NCBI RefSeq assembly: GCF_914484835.1
Contig: NZ_CAJZAR010000062.1
Span: forward strand, 1-64,000
From: Paraburkholderia tropica
GTDB taxonomy: Bacteria > Pseudomonadota > Gammaproteobacteria > Burkholderiales > Burkholderiaceae
DNA length: 64,000 nt
Direction of reading: 5' to 3'
Positions 52,633 through 62,439 of this stretch are shown piece after piece (positions within the stretch are counted from its first letter, which is position 1; each line of letters begins with the position of its first letter). Below the pieces are notes generated by a model. It ran no database searches. It was not told the origin of the DNA and saw nothing but the letters and a program-made list of their open reading frames with translations. Both the position numbers and the translations under genes were made by a program.

Positions 52633-54828
52633 ATGCGTCACCGCCAGATCCACGCTGCACTGCTGCTTGCCTTCTCCGCCACCCCAACGCTCGTCCTCGC
52701 GCAAGCCGCTTCCGCCGAGGCGGCCAGCGCCGCCGTCGAAAGCACGTCGAAAGCTGGCACGGAGGCATCCGCAAGCTCCAGTAGCACCGCAAGCAGCACC
52801 GCAAACAGCGCGGCTGGCAACGCCGAATTACCGACCGTCAAGATCAGCGCGAGCGGCGCGCCGCGCGCCGCCTTCGACCAGCCCGCCGCCGCGCAGGTGA
52901 CGAAATCGTCGGTGCCCTTGAAGGAAACGCCGCAGTCGATCAGCGTGGTCACGCGCGATCTGATGGACGCGCAGCAGGTCCAGACGCTCAACGACGCGCT
53001 GCACGACGTGCCCGGCGTGATCTCGGGCACCTATGGCCGACGCGGCTGGGACGACTTCATCATCCGCGGCCAGACCGCCTCGGATTCGGTCTATCTCGAC
53101 GGCCTGCGCGCCGCCATCAACAACCGCTTCGCCGAGGAGACCTTCGGCCTCCAGCAGATCGAAGTGCTCAAGGGACCGGCCACGCTGCTCTCGGGCCTCG
53201 TGCTGCCCGGCGGCATGGTCAACGAAGTCAGCAAGCGCCCGGTCGACTACACCTTCGCCGACGTCGACGCCACCGTCGGCAGTCACGGCTATTACCAGGG
53301 CAGCGTCGACATGGGCACGCCGCTCTCGGAGAACGGCAAGGCCGCGTTCCGCATCAACGCGCTCGCAATGAACTCGAACGATCAGACCAATTACGTCTGG
53401 TCGCGCAATCGCTATATCGCGCCTTCGCTGTCGCTCGATCTCGGTCCGCGCACGGAATTCACGATCCTGACGAGCTATCAGGAGCGCAATTACATCCGCC
53501 AGCAAGGCCTGCCGTGGTCGGGCACGCTGCTCGCGAACAAGAACGGCAGCCTCTCGCGCAGCACCTTCACGGGCGAGCCCGACCAGCAGCCGTACTCGGG
53601 TCACGAAGCGCGCGTGGGCTACAGCTTCGCGCATCATTTCGATTCGGGCTGGACCGTGAACCAGAACTTCCGCTGGCAGCAGTTCTCGCTCGGCGGCCAA
53701 CTGGTCGCCAACGGCAAGGTCGCCTCGAACGGCTACACGCTGAGCCGCACGGCCACCGATTCGCAATGGTCCGGCGACACGATCTCGCTCGACAACAACG
53801 CGCAAAAGACCTTCGATACCGCGCTCGGCCGCCACGAAGTGACCTTCGGCATCGACTACATGCGCGGTCGCGAGGACGCCTCTTCGACCACCTGCACGGT
53901 CGGCTCCATCGACATGTACGACCCGGTCTACACGGGCACGATCACCTGTCCGTCCACGCCGAAGACGCATACGTACACCACGATCCGCGATCTCGGCTTC
54001 TACGCGCGCGACCAGATCGCGCTCGGCCAGCGCTGGCGCGTGCTCGCGGGCGTGCGTTACGACAGCGCGTCGAGCGACGTGCTCAACGAGCTAAAGAACA
54101 CGAGCAGCGGCAATCCGTCGAACGCCACCACGGGCTCGGTCGCGCTGATGTACGAACTGTTGCCGGGCGTGCGCCCGTATGTGAGCTACGCGACCTCGTT
54201 CTATCCGAACAGCGGCGCGGACGTGAACGGCAGCGCGTTCGATCCCGAAACGGGCAAGCAGTGGGAAGCGGGCGTGAAGTTCGACATCGAGAAAGGCCGC
54301 ACGAGCGTGACGGTCGCGGCCTTCGACCTGCGCCGCCGCAACGTGCTCGAAGACGATCCGAACAACGACGGCTACAGCATCGCCGTGGGCGAGGAGCATT
54401 CGCGCGGCTTCGAATTCAGCTTCAACACCGCGCCGACGAATCACCTGAGCGTGACGGGCGGCTATGCCTACACCTCGGCCGTGATCGCCGACGACGGCGG
54501 CCAGACGCCCTCGACCGACGGCACGCGCATCAACAACGTGCCGCGTCACAGCTTCAACGTGTTCGCGCGCTACAAGCTGCCGGGCGAACTGTATCGCTGG
54601 GAAATCAACGGCGGCGTGCGCGGCCAGAGCAGCCTCTACGCGTATGGCTACACGATTCCGGGCTTCGTGGTCAGCGACGTGGGCGTGGGTTACACCGCGC
54701 CGCGCTGGCATGCGGCGCTGCGTCTGAGCAATATCTTCAACAAGCATTACTACACGGGCGGTTTGAGCAATGCGGTGGCGCTCGGCGACGACCGCGCGGT
54801 GATGCTCACGCTCGGGTATAGCTATTGA
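52633..54828 (+). CDS. TonB-dependent siderophore receptor
   Basis: An outer-membrane receptor of 731 residues. The signal peptide ends LVLAQ and is followed by a low-complexity Ala/Ser/Thr linker of about 45 residues. The plug domain begins with LKETPQSISVVTRDLMDAQQ and contains DFIIRGQTASDSVYLDGL and IEVLKGPATLLSGLVLPGG. The barrel ends VMLTLGYSY with a terminal aromatic residue. This is the ferrichrome/hydroxamate-type siderophore receptor family. No ABC importer or FecR-type sigma system is beside it. A Fur-like site precedes it, so it is probably induced in iron limitation. ATG 52633 is preferred over TTG 52618. Confidence 0.92.
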   Translation: MRHRQIHAALLLAFSATPTLVLAQAASAEAASAAVESTSKAGTEASASSSSTASSTANSAAGNAELPTVKISASGAPRAAFDQPAAAQVTKSSVPLKETPQSISVVTRDLMDAQQVQTLNDALHDVPGVISGTYGRRGWDDFIIRGQTASDSVYLDGLRAAINNRFAEETFGLQQIEVLKGPATLLSGLVLPGGMVNEVSKRPVDYTFADVDATVGSHGYYQGSVDMGTPLSENGKAAFRINALAMNSNDQTNYVWSRNRYIAPSLSLDLGPRTEFTILTSYQERNYIRQQGLPWSGTLLANKNGSLSRSTFTGEPDQQPYSGHEARVGYSFAHHFDSGWTVNQNFRWQQFSLGGQLVANGKVASNGYTLSRTATDSQWSGDTISLDNNAQKTFDTALGRHEVTFGIDYMRGREDASSTTCTVGSIDMYDPVYTGTITCPSTPKTHTYTTIRDLGFYARDQIALGQRWRVLAGVRYDSASSDVLNELKNTSSGNPSNATTGSVALMYELLPGVRPYVSYATSFYPNSGADVNGSAFDPETGKQWEAGVKFDIEKGRTSVTVAAFDLRRRNVLEDDPNNDGYSIAVGEEHSRGFEFSFNTAPTNHLSVTGGYAYTSAVIADDGGQTPSTDGTRINNVPRHSFNVFARYKLPGELYRWEINGGVRGQSSLYAYGYTIPGFVVSDVGVGYTAPRWHAALRLSNIFNKHYYTGGLSNAVALGDDRAVMLTLGYSY

Positions 54829-54913
54829 TCGATTTGAAGTGAGTTGAAGCGAGGCGGCTTGCGCGCAGCGGGTGCGCGCAGCCGTGAGGAAGGACCGGTC
54901 GATGAACGCCGCG

Positions 54914-55159
54914 CTAGCCGCGTTTGCGTAGCGGATCGAGCAGGCTGCGCAGACCGTTATGGTCCATCTCCTGCATCAGCGCGAGCAGACGGCCAATCTC
55001 GCCCGGCGGAAAACCTTCGCGGGCGAACCAGTTCAGATAGTGCCCCGGCAGGTCGGCGATGAGCCGGCCTTTGTATTTGCCGAACGGCATGGCGAGGGTC
55101 ACGAGGCGTTCGAGGTCTTCGACTTTCATGTGAGGCGGCGGGAAAGCGGGTGAGCGCAT
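54914..55159 (-). CDS. DUF3820 family small protein
   Basis: An 81-residue (or 71 if started at ATG 55129) cytosolic protein. The pattern LVTLAMPFGKYKGRLIADLP and HYLNWFAREGFPPGEIGRLL is the DUF3820 family, sometimes labelled 'quorum-sensing-regulated virulence factor' from a Pseudomonas homologue. The biochemical role is unknown; the fold is related to nuclease-associated domains. Neither start has a strong ribosome site. It lies 51 bp downstream of the chemoreceptor start region, on the same strand as the receptor but after it. Confidence 0.78.
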   Translation of the reverse strand: MRSPAFPPPHMKVEDLERLVTLAMPFGKYKGRLIADLPGHYLNWFAREGFPPGEIGRLLALMQEMDHNGLRSLLDPLRKRG

Positions 55160-55210
55160 GATACTGCGCTTCGCCCGATACGGTCCGCCCTGCTCGCCCG
55201 CCTCACCTCA

Positions 55211-56998
55211 TCAGAACGTTTCCCAATCCTGGCTATCGTCCTTCGCGACGACCACCGCTTCGCGTGCGGGCGCGCGCATTTCGGCCTGCTTCGGCTTCGG
55301 CGCGGTCTTCACACTGCTCGCGCTGGTCACGCGCTTCACACTGGCGACGCTCGCCACACTCGCCACCGCCGGCTTCGACGCCAGCACCGGACGGCGCAGC
55401 GGCTCGACGCCCGCCGACGTCGCGCTCGAACCGCCCGCGAGCTGGAACACCGACACCGCCTCGCGCAGACGCTGCGCCTGATCCTCGAGCGACTTCGCCG
55501 CCGCCGCCGCTTCCTCGACGAGCGCTGCGTTCTGCTGCGTGACGTTGTCCATCTGCACGACGGCCTGATTGACTTCCTCGATGCCCGTGCTCTGCTCCTC
55601 GGCGGCCGCCGCGATTTCGCCGACGATGCCCGAGACCTGGCGGATCGAGTCCTTGATCTGCGACATCGACGCACTGACCTGCGACGCCTGATGCGCGCCG
55701 CCTTCGATCGTCGCCACCGACGCGCCGATCAGTTCCTTGATCTCCTTCGCCGCCGCCGCCGAGCGCTGCGCGAGCGAACGCACCTCGCTCGCCACCACCG
55801 CGAAGCCGCGTCCCTGCTCGCCCGCGCGCGCCGCTTCCACGGCCGCGTTCAGCGCGAGAATATTGGTCTGGAACGCGATGCCTTCGATGATCGTGGTGAT
55901 CTCCGAAATCTTGCTGGAGCTTTCGCTGATCTGCGACATCGTCGAGACCATATCCTCGACCGTCGACGTGCCGCTGTCCACGACCTGCGTCGCGGTGGTC
56001 GTCAATTCGCTCGCGTGGCGCGCGTTGTCGGCGCTCTGGCGCACGGTCGTCGTAATCTGCGTCATGCTCGACGCGGTCTCTTCGAGCGAAGCGGCCTGCT
56101 GTTCCGTGCGCGCCGAAAGATCGGTGTTGCCCGCCGCGATTTCCATCGACGCCGTCTTCACGCTATCAGTCGCATCGCGAATGCCGCGCACGGTGCCTTC
56201 GAGCTGGTCGCGCATCTCGCGCAGCGAAAAGATCAGGCTCGACGTGTCGTTGCCTTGCACGTCGACCCGCTGATCGAGTCGGCCTTGCGCGATGTTGCGG
56301 GCGATTTCCTGCGCGTAAGCGGGCTCGCCGCCAAGCTGATTCAGGATGCTGCGCGTGATGAGGATCGCGAGCGCGATCGAGATCACCAGACCCGCGAGCG
56401 CGAGCGCCAGCAAGGTGCCGCGCCCCGCGTTATAGGTCGAATGCGCAGCGGCGGCGGCGCGCTTGTTCTTGTCGACTTCGTAATCGCGGAAACGGCCAAT
56501 TGCATCGGTCCACGATTGCAGCGCGGGCGAGGTCTGCTGATTGAGCATGTCGGCGGCCGTGGCGTCGCCCTTCATGCCGAGCGCCGCGTTGTTCATGACG
56601 AGCGGCTCGGCCGCCTGCGCAAGCTGGTTGATCTGATTGAGGAGCTCGCGTTCCTGGTCCTCGGTGTCGTCGCTTTGCTGGAGCAAGGTCGAGACCTGCG
56701 TGACGGCGTCGTGATAGCTCGCGAGTTTTTCGTCGACGCTGCGCTTTTGCGCTTCCATGCCCGCCGTGTCGTGCGTGACGATCAGGCGCTGCATCGCCAG
56801 CGACGCGCCCTGCGCCTTGCCGAGCGCGCGGCCGACGAGGCCGATCTTGGCCGAGCCCGAGTCAAGGCCCGAAATGATCACGGTGTTGAGCGAGTGCAGG
56901 ACGACGAGCGACGCCCCGACGACGATGGCGAACAGCACCAGCAGTACGCCGAAAGCGACCGAGAGGCGCGTCCCTACGTTGAATCGCGAAAGCTGCAT
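55211..56998 (-). CDS. Methyl-accepting chemotaxis protein with C-terminal CheR-binding pentapeptide
   Basis: A membrane chemoreceptor of about 595 residues. TM1 (VAFGVLLVLFAIVVGASLVV) is followed by a helical periplasmic domain of about 170 residues, TM2 (GTLLALALAGLVISIALAIL), HAMP, and a signalling domain with GIAFQTNILALNAAVEAARA and the following EQGRGFAVVASEVRSLAQRS. It ends DWETF, close to the canonical NWETF CheR tether. ATG 56998 begins at TM1 after MQLSRFNVG. A stem-loop sits directly before this start. Stand-alone, with no che genes nearby; the ligand is unknown. Confidence 0.94.
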   Translation of the reverse strand: MQLSRFNVGTRLSVAFGVLLVLFAIVVGASLVVLHSLNTVIISGLDSGSAKIGLVGRALGKAQGASLAMQRLIVTHDTAGMEAQKRSVDEKLASYHDAVTQVSTLLQQSDDTEDQERELLNQINQLAQAAEPLVMNNAALGMKGDATAADMLNQQTSPALQSWTDAIGRFRDYEVDKNKRAAAAAHSTYNAGRGTLLALALAGLVISIALAILITRSILNQLGGEPAYAQEIARNIAQGRLDQRVDVQGNDTSSLIFSLREMRDQLEGTVRGIRDATDSVKTASMEIAAGNTDLSARTEQQAASLEETASSMTQITTTVRQSADNARHASELTTTATQVVDSGTSTVEDMVSTMSQISESSSKISEITTIIEGIAFQTNILALNAAVEAARAGEQGRGFAVVASEVRSLAQRSAAAAKEIKELIGASVATIEGGAHQASQVSASMSQIKDSIRQVSGIVGEIAAAAEEQSTGIEEVNQAVVQMDNVTQQNAALVEEAAAAAKSLEDQAQRLREAVSVFQLAGGSSATSAGVEPLRRPVLASKPAVASVASVASVKRVTSASSVKTAPKPKQAEMRAPAREAVVVAKDDSQDWETF

Positions 56999-57035
56999 AA
57001 GAGACAATCCCCGAAAATAAAAAAAGGTGTCTCTT
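56999..57035 (-). promoter_or_regulatory. Inverted repeat abutting the chemoreceptor start codon
   Basis: AAGAGACA at 56999-57006 and TGTCTCTT at 57028-57035 form a perfect 8-bp inverted repeat around an AT-rich 21-base loop. It directly abuts the ATG on the minus strand. The loop contains GGGGA, the nearest ribosome-site-like sequence. It could fold in mRNA and modulate translation, or be a protein-binding dyad. Confidence 0.45.
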
Positions 57036-57227
57036 CCGTTTGCTGTCGCCCCTAACGACCAAGGGTATGTTTTTGATGGGTCGGCGCCGCCGCCCTGTTT
57101 GCCGTTGCCGCGCAGGCCGTGTGATTGGAATGTGTGCTCTGCGCCGCGACAGTCGGTGTATCGGCAAGTCTGAGCCAAACTTTAGACAAATACCTCGAAT
57201 GGCGCGGCGCGGCTCGATCCAGGCATC

Positions 57228-58130
57228 TCACTGCGCGGGCCGCAGATGGCGCGCAAACCATTGCGCGGCGCGCTGGCTGGTCGTGTCGAAATGCTCGACG
57301 TAGGGCGTGAAATGGCCGCCGGGGATCATCTCCAGGTGCTTCGGCTGCAACGCTTCTTCGTAGGCGCGCAGGCAGAGGTCGGTGGCGGTCAGCGTGTCGG
57401 CGTCGGCGACGATCATCAGCAGCGGCGTCGGGCTGATGCGCGCGATGTACGCGCCGGGTTCGTTTTCGCGCGAGCGTTCGGCGCTGCGCAAGGTCACTTC
57501 GTTGCGCCAGCCCGGCGCGAAGGCTGCGGTGCCTGCGAAGAACGCGTGGCTGTCCGCGCCCGCCATCGCGCAGGGTTCGGCGGGATCGGCGCTGGTCGCG
57601 GGCAGCATGGCGGGCGCGCCGCCTGCGAAACGCTGCGCGCGGTCGGCTTCGAAGCGGGCCAGCAGCGCGGGCACGTGGTCCGCGCGCGTGCGCCGCAACG
57701 CCGACTGATATCCGCTGATCTGCGGCACCTGCGAGACCACGCACTTCACGCGCCGGTCGATCGCGGCGACTTCGAGCACGTGGCCGCCGCTGAAGCTCGT
57801 CCCCCAGAGGCCGATGCGCGACGCGTCCACGTCGGCGCGCGTCTGCACGTAACTGATGGCGTCGCGATAGCCGCGTTTCTGCAAGGCCGGATCGACTTCC
57901 TGGCGCGGCGTGCCTTCGCTCGCGCCGAAATTGCGGTGATCGTAGACGAGCACGGCGAAGCCCGCTGCGGCGAACACCTCGGCGTAACGGTCGAGATATT
58001 GCTCCTTGACCGCCGAAAAACCGTGCGCCATCAAGATGGCCGGATGCGGTCCCTCTTGCGCCGACGGCAGATAGAACCAGCCGCGCAGGCGCGCGCCTTC
58101 CGAATCGAACTCCACGTTTTCACGTTGCAT
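57228..58130 (-). CDS. Alpha/beta hydrolase
   Basis: A 300-residue cytosolic serine hydrolase. The oxyanion region is LMAHGFSAVKEQYLDRYAEV, followed by VLVYDHRNFGASEG and the nucleophile elbow GTSFSGG. The acid is probably in VADADTLTA, and the histidine is in PGGHFTPYVEHF. It resembles the dienelactone-hydrolase/UPF acetyl-xylan-esterase-type proteins in the DUF1100/YcjY region of the superfamily. GAGG precedes the ATG. It is followed upstream by an AraC regulator on the same strand 100 bp away, which may control it. Substrate unknown. Confidence 0.9.
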   Translation of the reverse strand: MQRENVEFDSEGARLRGWFYLPSAQEGPHPAILMAHGFSAVKEQYLDRYAEVFAAAGFAVLVYDHRNFGASEGTPRQEVDPALQKRGYRDAISYVQTRADVDASRIGLWGTSFSGGHVLEVAAIDRRVKCVVSQVPQISGYQSALRRTRADHVPALLARFEADRAQRFAGGAPAMLPATSADPAEPCAMAGADSHAFFAGTAAFAPGWRNEVTLRSAERSRENEPGAYIARISPTPLLMIVADADTLTATDLCLRAYEEALQPKHLEMIPGGHFTPYVEHFDTTSQRAAQWFARHLRPAQ

Positions 58131-58231
58131 CGCGTATTCCTCTTGAGTGGGCCCGCGCGTTTGAACGAACGCGCGTGATTCAGGACGATACGCAGACGCG
58201 GCGCGCGATGCGCCGCGCGTCCAGACATCCG

Positions 58232-59074
58232 CTACGCCGGATCGGACAGGCTGACATCGGGCAGGCTGAAATACGCGCTCGGCGTCGAGCCCGTCACGCG
58301 GCGGAACATGGCGGCGAACGCGCCGGGCGTGTCGTAACCGAGCGCGGCGCTTACGTCGGCGACCGGCAGACCGCTCGCGAGCAGCGGCAGCGCGTGCTGC
58401 ACGCGCACAAGCTGTCGCCAGTGCACGAACGACAGCCCGGTTTCAGCGAGAAAAAGCCGCGCGAGCGTGCGTGTGGACGCGCCCGCCTCGGCGGCCCAGG
58501 CGTCGAGCGTGCGCGGGTCGGCGGGCGCGTGGAGTATCGCGTCGCAGATGCGTTTGAGACGGCGGTCGCCGCCCGCCGGCATCCGCAGCGGATGGCCCGG
58601 CACCCAGTCGATTTCGGCGAGCAGATGCGCGATGACGAGCGCGTCGCGGCCCGTGGGTTCGTCGTCGACGGGAATCGACGCGGCGCGCACGATCAGTTCG
58701 CGCAAGAGCGGTGTCACGTTGACGGCGTGCGGCATCGCCGGGAAGCCGGGCGGGCAATGTTCGGCGCGAATATACGGGCTGCGCAGCGAGACCGCGCCGC
58801 GCGCGCGCATCGCGTGCGGCGTGTCGGCGGGCATCCAGAGCGCGCGCTGCGGCGGCACGAGCCAGAGCGTGTGCGCGACCGACACTTCGATGACGCCGCG
58901 CGTCGCGTAGATCAGTTGCGCGCGCGCGTGGCGATGTTCGCCGACTTCGAAGCCGTCCGCGTATTCCTTCGCGAGCACCGAGGCAGGACCGGGCGCGCCT
59001 TGATAGTCGGCGGGATCGGTGCTGCGCGCGGGCGGCGGCGCGGGTGAATGGCGTGATGGAGCGGCGGACGGCAT
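58232..59074 (-). CDS. AraC-family transcriptional regulator with N-terminal cupin
   Basis: A 280-residue regulator. The N-terminal cupin shows GEHRHARAQLIYATRGVIEV and WLVPPQRALWMPADTPHAMR, a common AraC_binding pattern. The C-terminal helix-turn-helix pair is LDAWAAEAGASTRTLARLFL and VSAALGYDTPGAFAAMFRRV. It is on the same strand as the alpha/beta hydrolase that follows it, with a 100-base gap, and the hydrolase may be its target. The effector is unknown. Confidence 0.9.
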   Translation of the reverse strand: MPSAAPSRHSPAPPPARSTDPADYQGAPGPASVLAKEYADGFEVGEHRHARAQLIYATRGVIEVSVAHTLWLVPPQRALWMPADTPHAMRARGAVSLRSPYIRAEHCPPGFPAMPHAVNVTPLLRELIVRAASIPVDDEPTGRDALVIAHLLAEIDWVPGHPLRMPAGGDRRLKRICDAILHAPADPRTLDAWAAEAGASTRTLARLFLAETGLSFVHWRQLVRVQHALPLLASGLPVADVSAALGYDTPGAFAAMFRRVTGSTPSAYFSLPDVSLSDPA

Positions 59075-59175
59075 GGGCGCATGCGGGAGAAGCGAAGGCG
59101 AGCAGTATAGTGCGGCCTTCGGCTCCTCATCGCGCGGCGCGCATCAGGCCCGCGCGCCGCCACGCGCCATGCGCC

Positions 59176-60615
59176 TCAGGGAAACTTCGCCATGATGTGG
59201 CGCGCGCACGTGTACTCCTCCAGCGCGAACACCGACATGTCCTTACCGTAGCCCGAGCGCTTCATGCCGCCGTGCGGCATCTCGCTCACGAGCGTGAAGT
59301 GCGTGTTGATCCAGGTGCAGCCGTATTGCAGTTCGGCCGCCACCTTGAAGGCCTTGTTGACGTCGCGGGTCCAGACCGAACTGGCGAGGCCGAAGTCCGA
59401 ATCGTTGGCCCAGTCGATGGCCTCTTGCGCACCATTGAAACGCGTGACCGACACCACCGGCCCGAACACTTCGCGGCGCACGATCTCGTCGTCCTGACGC
59501 GCGCCCGCCACCACGGTCGGCTCGTAGAAGAAGCCGCGCCCCTCGGCGAGCTTGCCGCCCGTCGTGATCTCGATGTGCTTCTGGCTCGCCGCGCGCTCGA
59601 CGAAACTCGCCACGCGTCCGCGCTGGCGCTCGGAGATCAGCGGTCCCATCTCCACGCCTTCGAGGTGCTGCTCGCCGTAGCGAATCGAACTCACGGCGCT
59701 CGACAGATCGGCGACCAGACGCTCGTAGACCTTGTCTTCCGCGTAGACGCGGCACGCGGCCGTGCAGTCCTGCCCCGCGTTGTAATAGCCGAAGGTGCGC
59801 AGGCCCGCGACCACTTCGTCGATGTCGGCGTCGTCGAACACGATTACGGGCGCTTTGCCGCCCAGTTCCAGATGCGTGCGCTTCACCGAGCGCGACGCGG
59901 CTTCGAGAATGCGCTGGCCCGTCGAGACATCGCCGGTGATCGAAATCATGCGCACCTGCGGCTGCGTGATGAGCGGCGCGCCCACGGTGTCGCCGCGCCC
60001 CGTCACCACGTTGATCACGCCCGCCGGGAAGATCGCCGCGATCAGTTCGGCGAGCTTGAGCGTGGTGAGCGGCGTCTGCTCGGACGGCTTGAGCACCACG
60101 GTGTTGCCCGCTGCCACGGCGGGCGCGAGCTTCCACGCGGCCATCATCAGCGGATAATTCCACGGCGCGATCGAGGCGATCACGCCCAGCGAATCGCGGC
60201 GGATCATGCTCGTGTGGCCCGCCAGATATTCGCCCGCGACCGGACCGTGCTGGACCCGGCACGCGCCCGCGAAGAAGCGGAACACGTCGGCGACCGCGGG
60301 GATTTCGTCGTTGAGCGCGCCCAGATACGGCTTGCCGCAATTGAGCGATTCGAGCCGCGCGAATTCGGTGGCGCGCGACTCGATGGCGTCGGCGAGCTTG
60401 AGCAGCAGCGTCGCGCGATCCTTCGGCGTGCTGCGCGCCCATGCGGGCCACGCGCGGCTCGCGGCGGCCGTGGCGGCCTGCACCTGTTCGAGCGACGCCT
60501 CGGCCACGAGCGCGATCACTTCGCCCGTCGACGGATTGAAGATGTTTTCCTTGCTGCCGTGGCCCGGCACGAATTCGCCGCCGATCAGCAGGTTCGTTTG
60601 CATCGATTTTTCCAT
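59176..60615 (-). CDS. patD: Gamma-aminobutyraldehyde dehydrogenase, PatD-like
   Basis: An NAD-dependent aldehyde dehydrogenase of 479 residues. Catalytic C284 (GQDCTAACRVY) and E250 (LELGGKAP) are in place, with IAPWNYPLMMAAWKLAPA for cofactor binding. The GQDCTAACR context is the form found in PatD (YdcW) and related aminoaldehyde dehydrogenases, which convert 4-aminobutanal from putrescine to GABA. It is the last gene of a ydcSTUV-patD-like operon, which strongly supports the assignment. ATG 60615 has GAGAG upstream; ATG 60603 is an alternative. Confidence 0.92.
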   Translation of the reverse strand: MEKSMQTNLLIGGEFVPGHGSKENIFNPSTGEVIALVAEASLEQVQAATAAASRAWPAWARSTPKDRATLLLKLADAIESRATEFARLESLNCGKPYLGALNDEIPAVADVFRFFAGACRVQHGPVAGEYLAGHTSMIRRDSLGVIASIAPWNYPLMMAAWKLAPAVAAGNTVVLKPSEQTPLTTLKLAELIAAIFPAGVINVVTGRGDTVGAPLITQPQVRMISITGDVSTGQRILEAASRSVKRTHLELGGKAPVIVFDDADIDEVVAGLRTFGYYNAGQDCTAACRVYAEDKVYERLVADLSSAVSSIRYGEQHLEGVEMGPLISERQRGRVASFVERAASQKHIEITTGGKLAEGRGFFYEPTVVAGARQDDEIVRREVFGPVVSVTRFNGAQEAIDWANDSDFGLASSVWTRDVNKAFKVAAELQYGCTWINTHFTLVSEMPHGGMKRSGYGKDMSVFALEEYTCARHIMAKFP

Positions 60616-60671
60616 TTGCTCTCTCTTCGTTGAGCCCACGCTCGTGAAAGTCGATCGGGTCCGCGCGCTGT

Positions 60672-61481
60672 TCAGCGGCTGCTGCCCGCGGTGCTTTCGG
60701 TGTCGCGCGTGAGATACCACGCGCCCAGAATCGGAATCATCGTGATGGTCATCACCATCAGCGCGACCACGTTGGTCACGGGCACGTCGCGCGGCCGCGA
60801 TAGCTGGTTCAGCAGCCAGATCGGCAGCGTGCGCTCCTGACCCGCCGTGAACGTCGTGACGATGATCTCGTCGAAGCTCAGCGCGAACGCGAGGATCGCG
60901 CCCGCCAGCAGCGCCGTGGCGATCTGCGGCAGCACGACGTAACGGAAGGTCTGCCAGCCGTCCGCGCCGAGATCCATCGACGCTTCGACGAGACTCGCGG
61001 GCATGCGCCGCATCCGCGCGACCACGTTGTTGTAAACCATCACCACGCAGAACGTGCCGTGCCCGACCGCGATGGTCCAGAAGCCCAGGTCGAGATTCGC
61101 GGTCTTGAACGCGGACAGCAGCGCGATGCCGGTGATGATGCCGGGCAGCGCGATCGGCAGAATCAGCGCGAACGTGATCGCTTCCTTGCCGAAGAAGTTG
61201 CGCCGGTACAGCGCGGCCGCCGCCGCCGTGCCGAGCAGCAGGGCCAGCAGCGTGGCGAGCGCGGCCACCTTCACCGAGAGCCACGCGGCCGCGAGCATGT
61301 CGTCGCGTGCGAAGGCGTCGGTGAACCAGTGCAGCGTGAAGCCCTTGAGCGGGAAGCTGAACGCGCTGGTTTCGGTGTTGAACGCGTAGAGCGCGACCAC
61401 GAGAATCGGCAGATGCAGGAACGCGAGGCCGCCCCACGCGGCGCAGCGCAACAGGCGCGAGGGTTGGGCGTCAGAGTGCAT
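60672..61481 (-). CDS. Polyamine-type ABC permease, YdcV/PotC-like
   Basis: An inner-membrane permease of 269 residues with six spans. It carries the PotC-type binding-protein-dependent transport loop EASMDLGADGWQTFRYVVLP, and LPIALPGIITGIALLSAF. Its first 11 bases overlap the preceding permease gene, indicating translational coupling. With the second permease it forms the channel for putrescine-like substrates. Confidence 0.92.
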   Translation of the reverse strand: MHSDAQPSRLLRCAAWGGLAFLHLPILVVALYAFNTETSAFSFPLKGFTLHWFTDAFARDDMLAAAWLSVKVAALATLLALLLGTAAAAALYRRNFFGKEAITFALILPIALPGIITGIALLSAFKTANLDLGFWTIAVGHGTFCVVMVYNNVVARMRRMPASLVEASMDLGADGWQTFRYVVLPQIATALLAGAILAFALSFDEIIVTTFTAGQERTLPIWLLNQLSRPRDVPVTNVVALMVMTITMIPILGAWYLTRDTESTAGSSR

Positions 61482-62439
61482 CGAAGGCTCCGAGGCGTTT
61501 GGCGATGACGAGATACACGCCGATCAGCACCATCGGCACGACCGTGAAGGCGGCGGCCATCGGCACGTTGCCGATCGAGCCTTGCATCGTGTAGACCATG
61601 GTGCCGATGAAGAGGCCGCTCGGCCCCACGAGTTGCGGAATGATGTAGTCGCCGAGCGTGAGCGAGAATGTGAAGATCGAGCCCGCCGCGATGCCAGGAA
61701 ACGCGAGCGGCAAAATCACGGTGCGGAAGGTCTGGCCCGGATGCGCGCCGAGGTCGGCGGATGCCTGGAGCAGATTGGCCGGAATGCGCTCGATGGCCGC
61801 CTGAATCGGCAGGATCATGAACGGCAGCCAGATATACGTGAAGACCAGAAAGCGGCCGATGTTCGAGGTCGAGAGCGAATCGCCGCCAATCACGGGCACG
61901 CGCAGCAGCGCGTCGAGCGCGGCGCGCAGATGCAGCGTGTCGATGATCCAGTAGAGCACGCCGCCCTGCGCGAGAATCACGGTCCACGCGTAGACCTTGA
62001 CGATATAGCTGGCCCACATCGGCAGCATCACGGCCACGTAGAACAGGCCTTTTTTCCAGCCCTTCGCGTAGCGCGCCATGTAGTACGCGACCGGAAACGC
62101 GAGCAGCGCGCTCGCGAGCGTCACGCAGCAGGCCATGCCGGTCGTGCGCAGGACCACGTCCAGATTCGCGGGATCGCGGACCAGCGCCAGATAGTTCGCG
62201 AGCGTGAAATCGGGGCTCACGGCCATCGTGAAGTCGTCGAAGCGCCAGACGCTTTGCAGCAGCAGCGCGAACAGCGAGCCCAGATACACCACGCCGAACC
62301 ACAGCAGCGGCGGCAGAAGCAGCAGCAGCAAATACAGATTCGCGTGCCGGTGCAGGAAGCCGCTCGCGCGGCGTATCAAGCCGGTGCGTGGCGCGGCGGC
62401 GCGCGTGACGGCCGCGTTCGAGGTCGTGGTCATGCTCAC
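61471..62439 (-). CDS. Polyamine-type ABC permease, YdcU/PotB-like
   Basis: An inner-membrane permease of 322 residues with six spans and a cytoplasmic N-terminal tail. The coupling loop is LLQASADLGAHPGQTFRTVI followed by LPLAFPGIAAGSIFTFSLTL. Start GTG 62439 overlaps the ATPase stop (GTGA). ATG 62433 two codons later is equally possible. Genes on both sides overlap it, so the transporter is made from a single translational unit. Confidence 0.92.
   Translation of the reverse strand: MSMTTTSNAAVTRAAAPRTGLIRRASGFLHRHANLYLLLLLLPPLLWFGVVYLGSLFALLLQSVWRFDDFTMAVSPDFTLANYLALVRDPANLDVVLRTTGMACCVTLASALLAFPVAYYMARYAKGWKKGLFYVAVMLPMWASYIVKVYAWTVILAQGGVLYWIIDTLHLRAALDALLRVPVIGGDSLSTSNIGRFLVFTYIWLPFMILPIQAAIERIPANLLQASADLGAHPGQTFRTVILPLAFPGIAAGSIFTFSLTLGDYIIPQLVGPSGLFIGTMVYTMQGSIGNVPMAAAFTVVPMVLIGVYLVIAKRLGAFDAL

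Noticed and set aside
54855..54885. GC-rich hairpin after the siderophore receptor (GCGCGCA/TGCGCGC)
   Set aside because: No T tract follows on either strand and such GC hairpins arise easily here, so it was not called a terminator.
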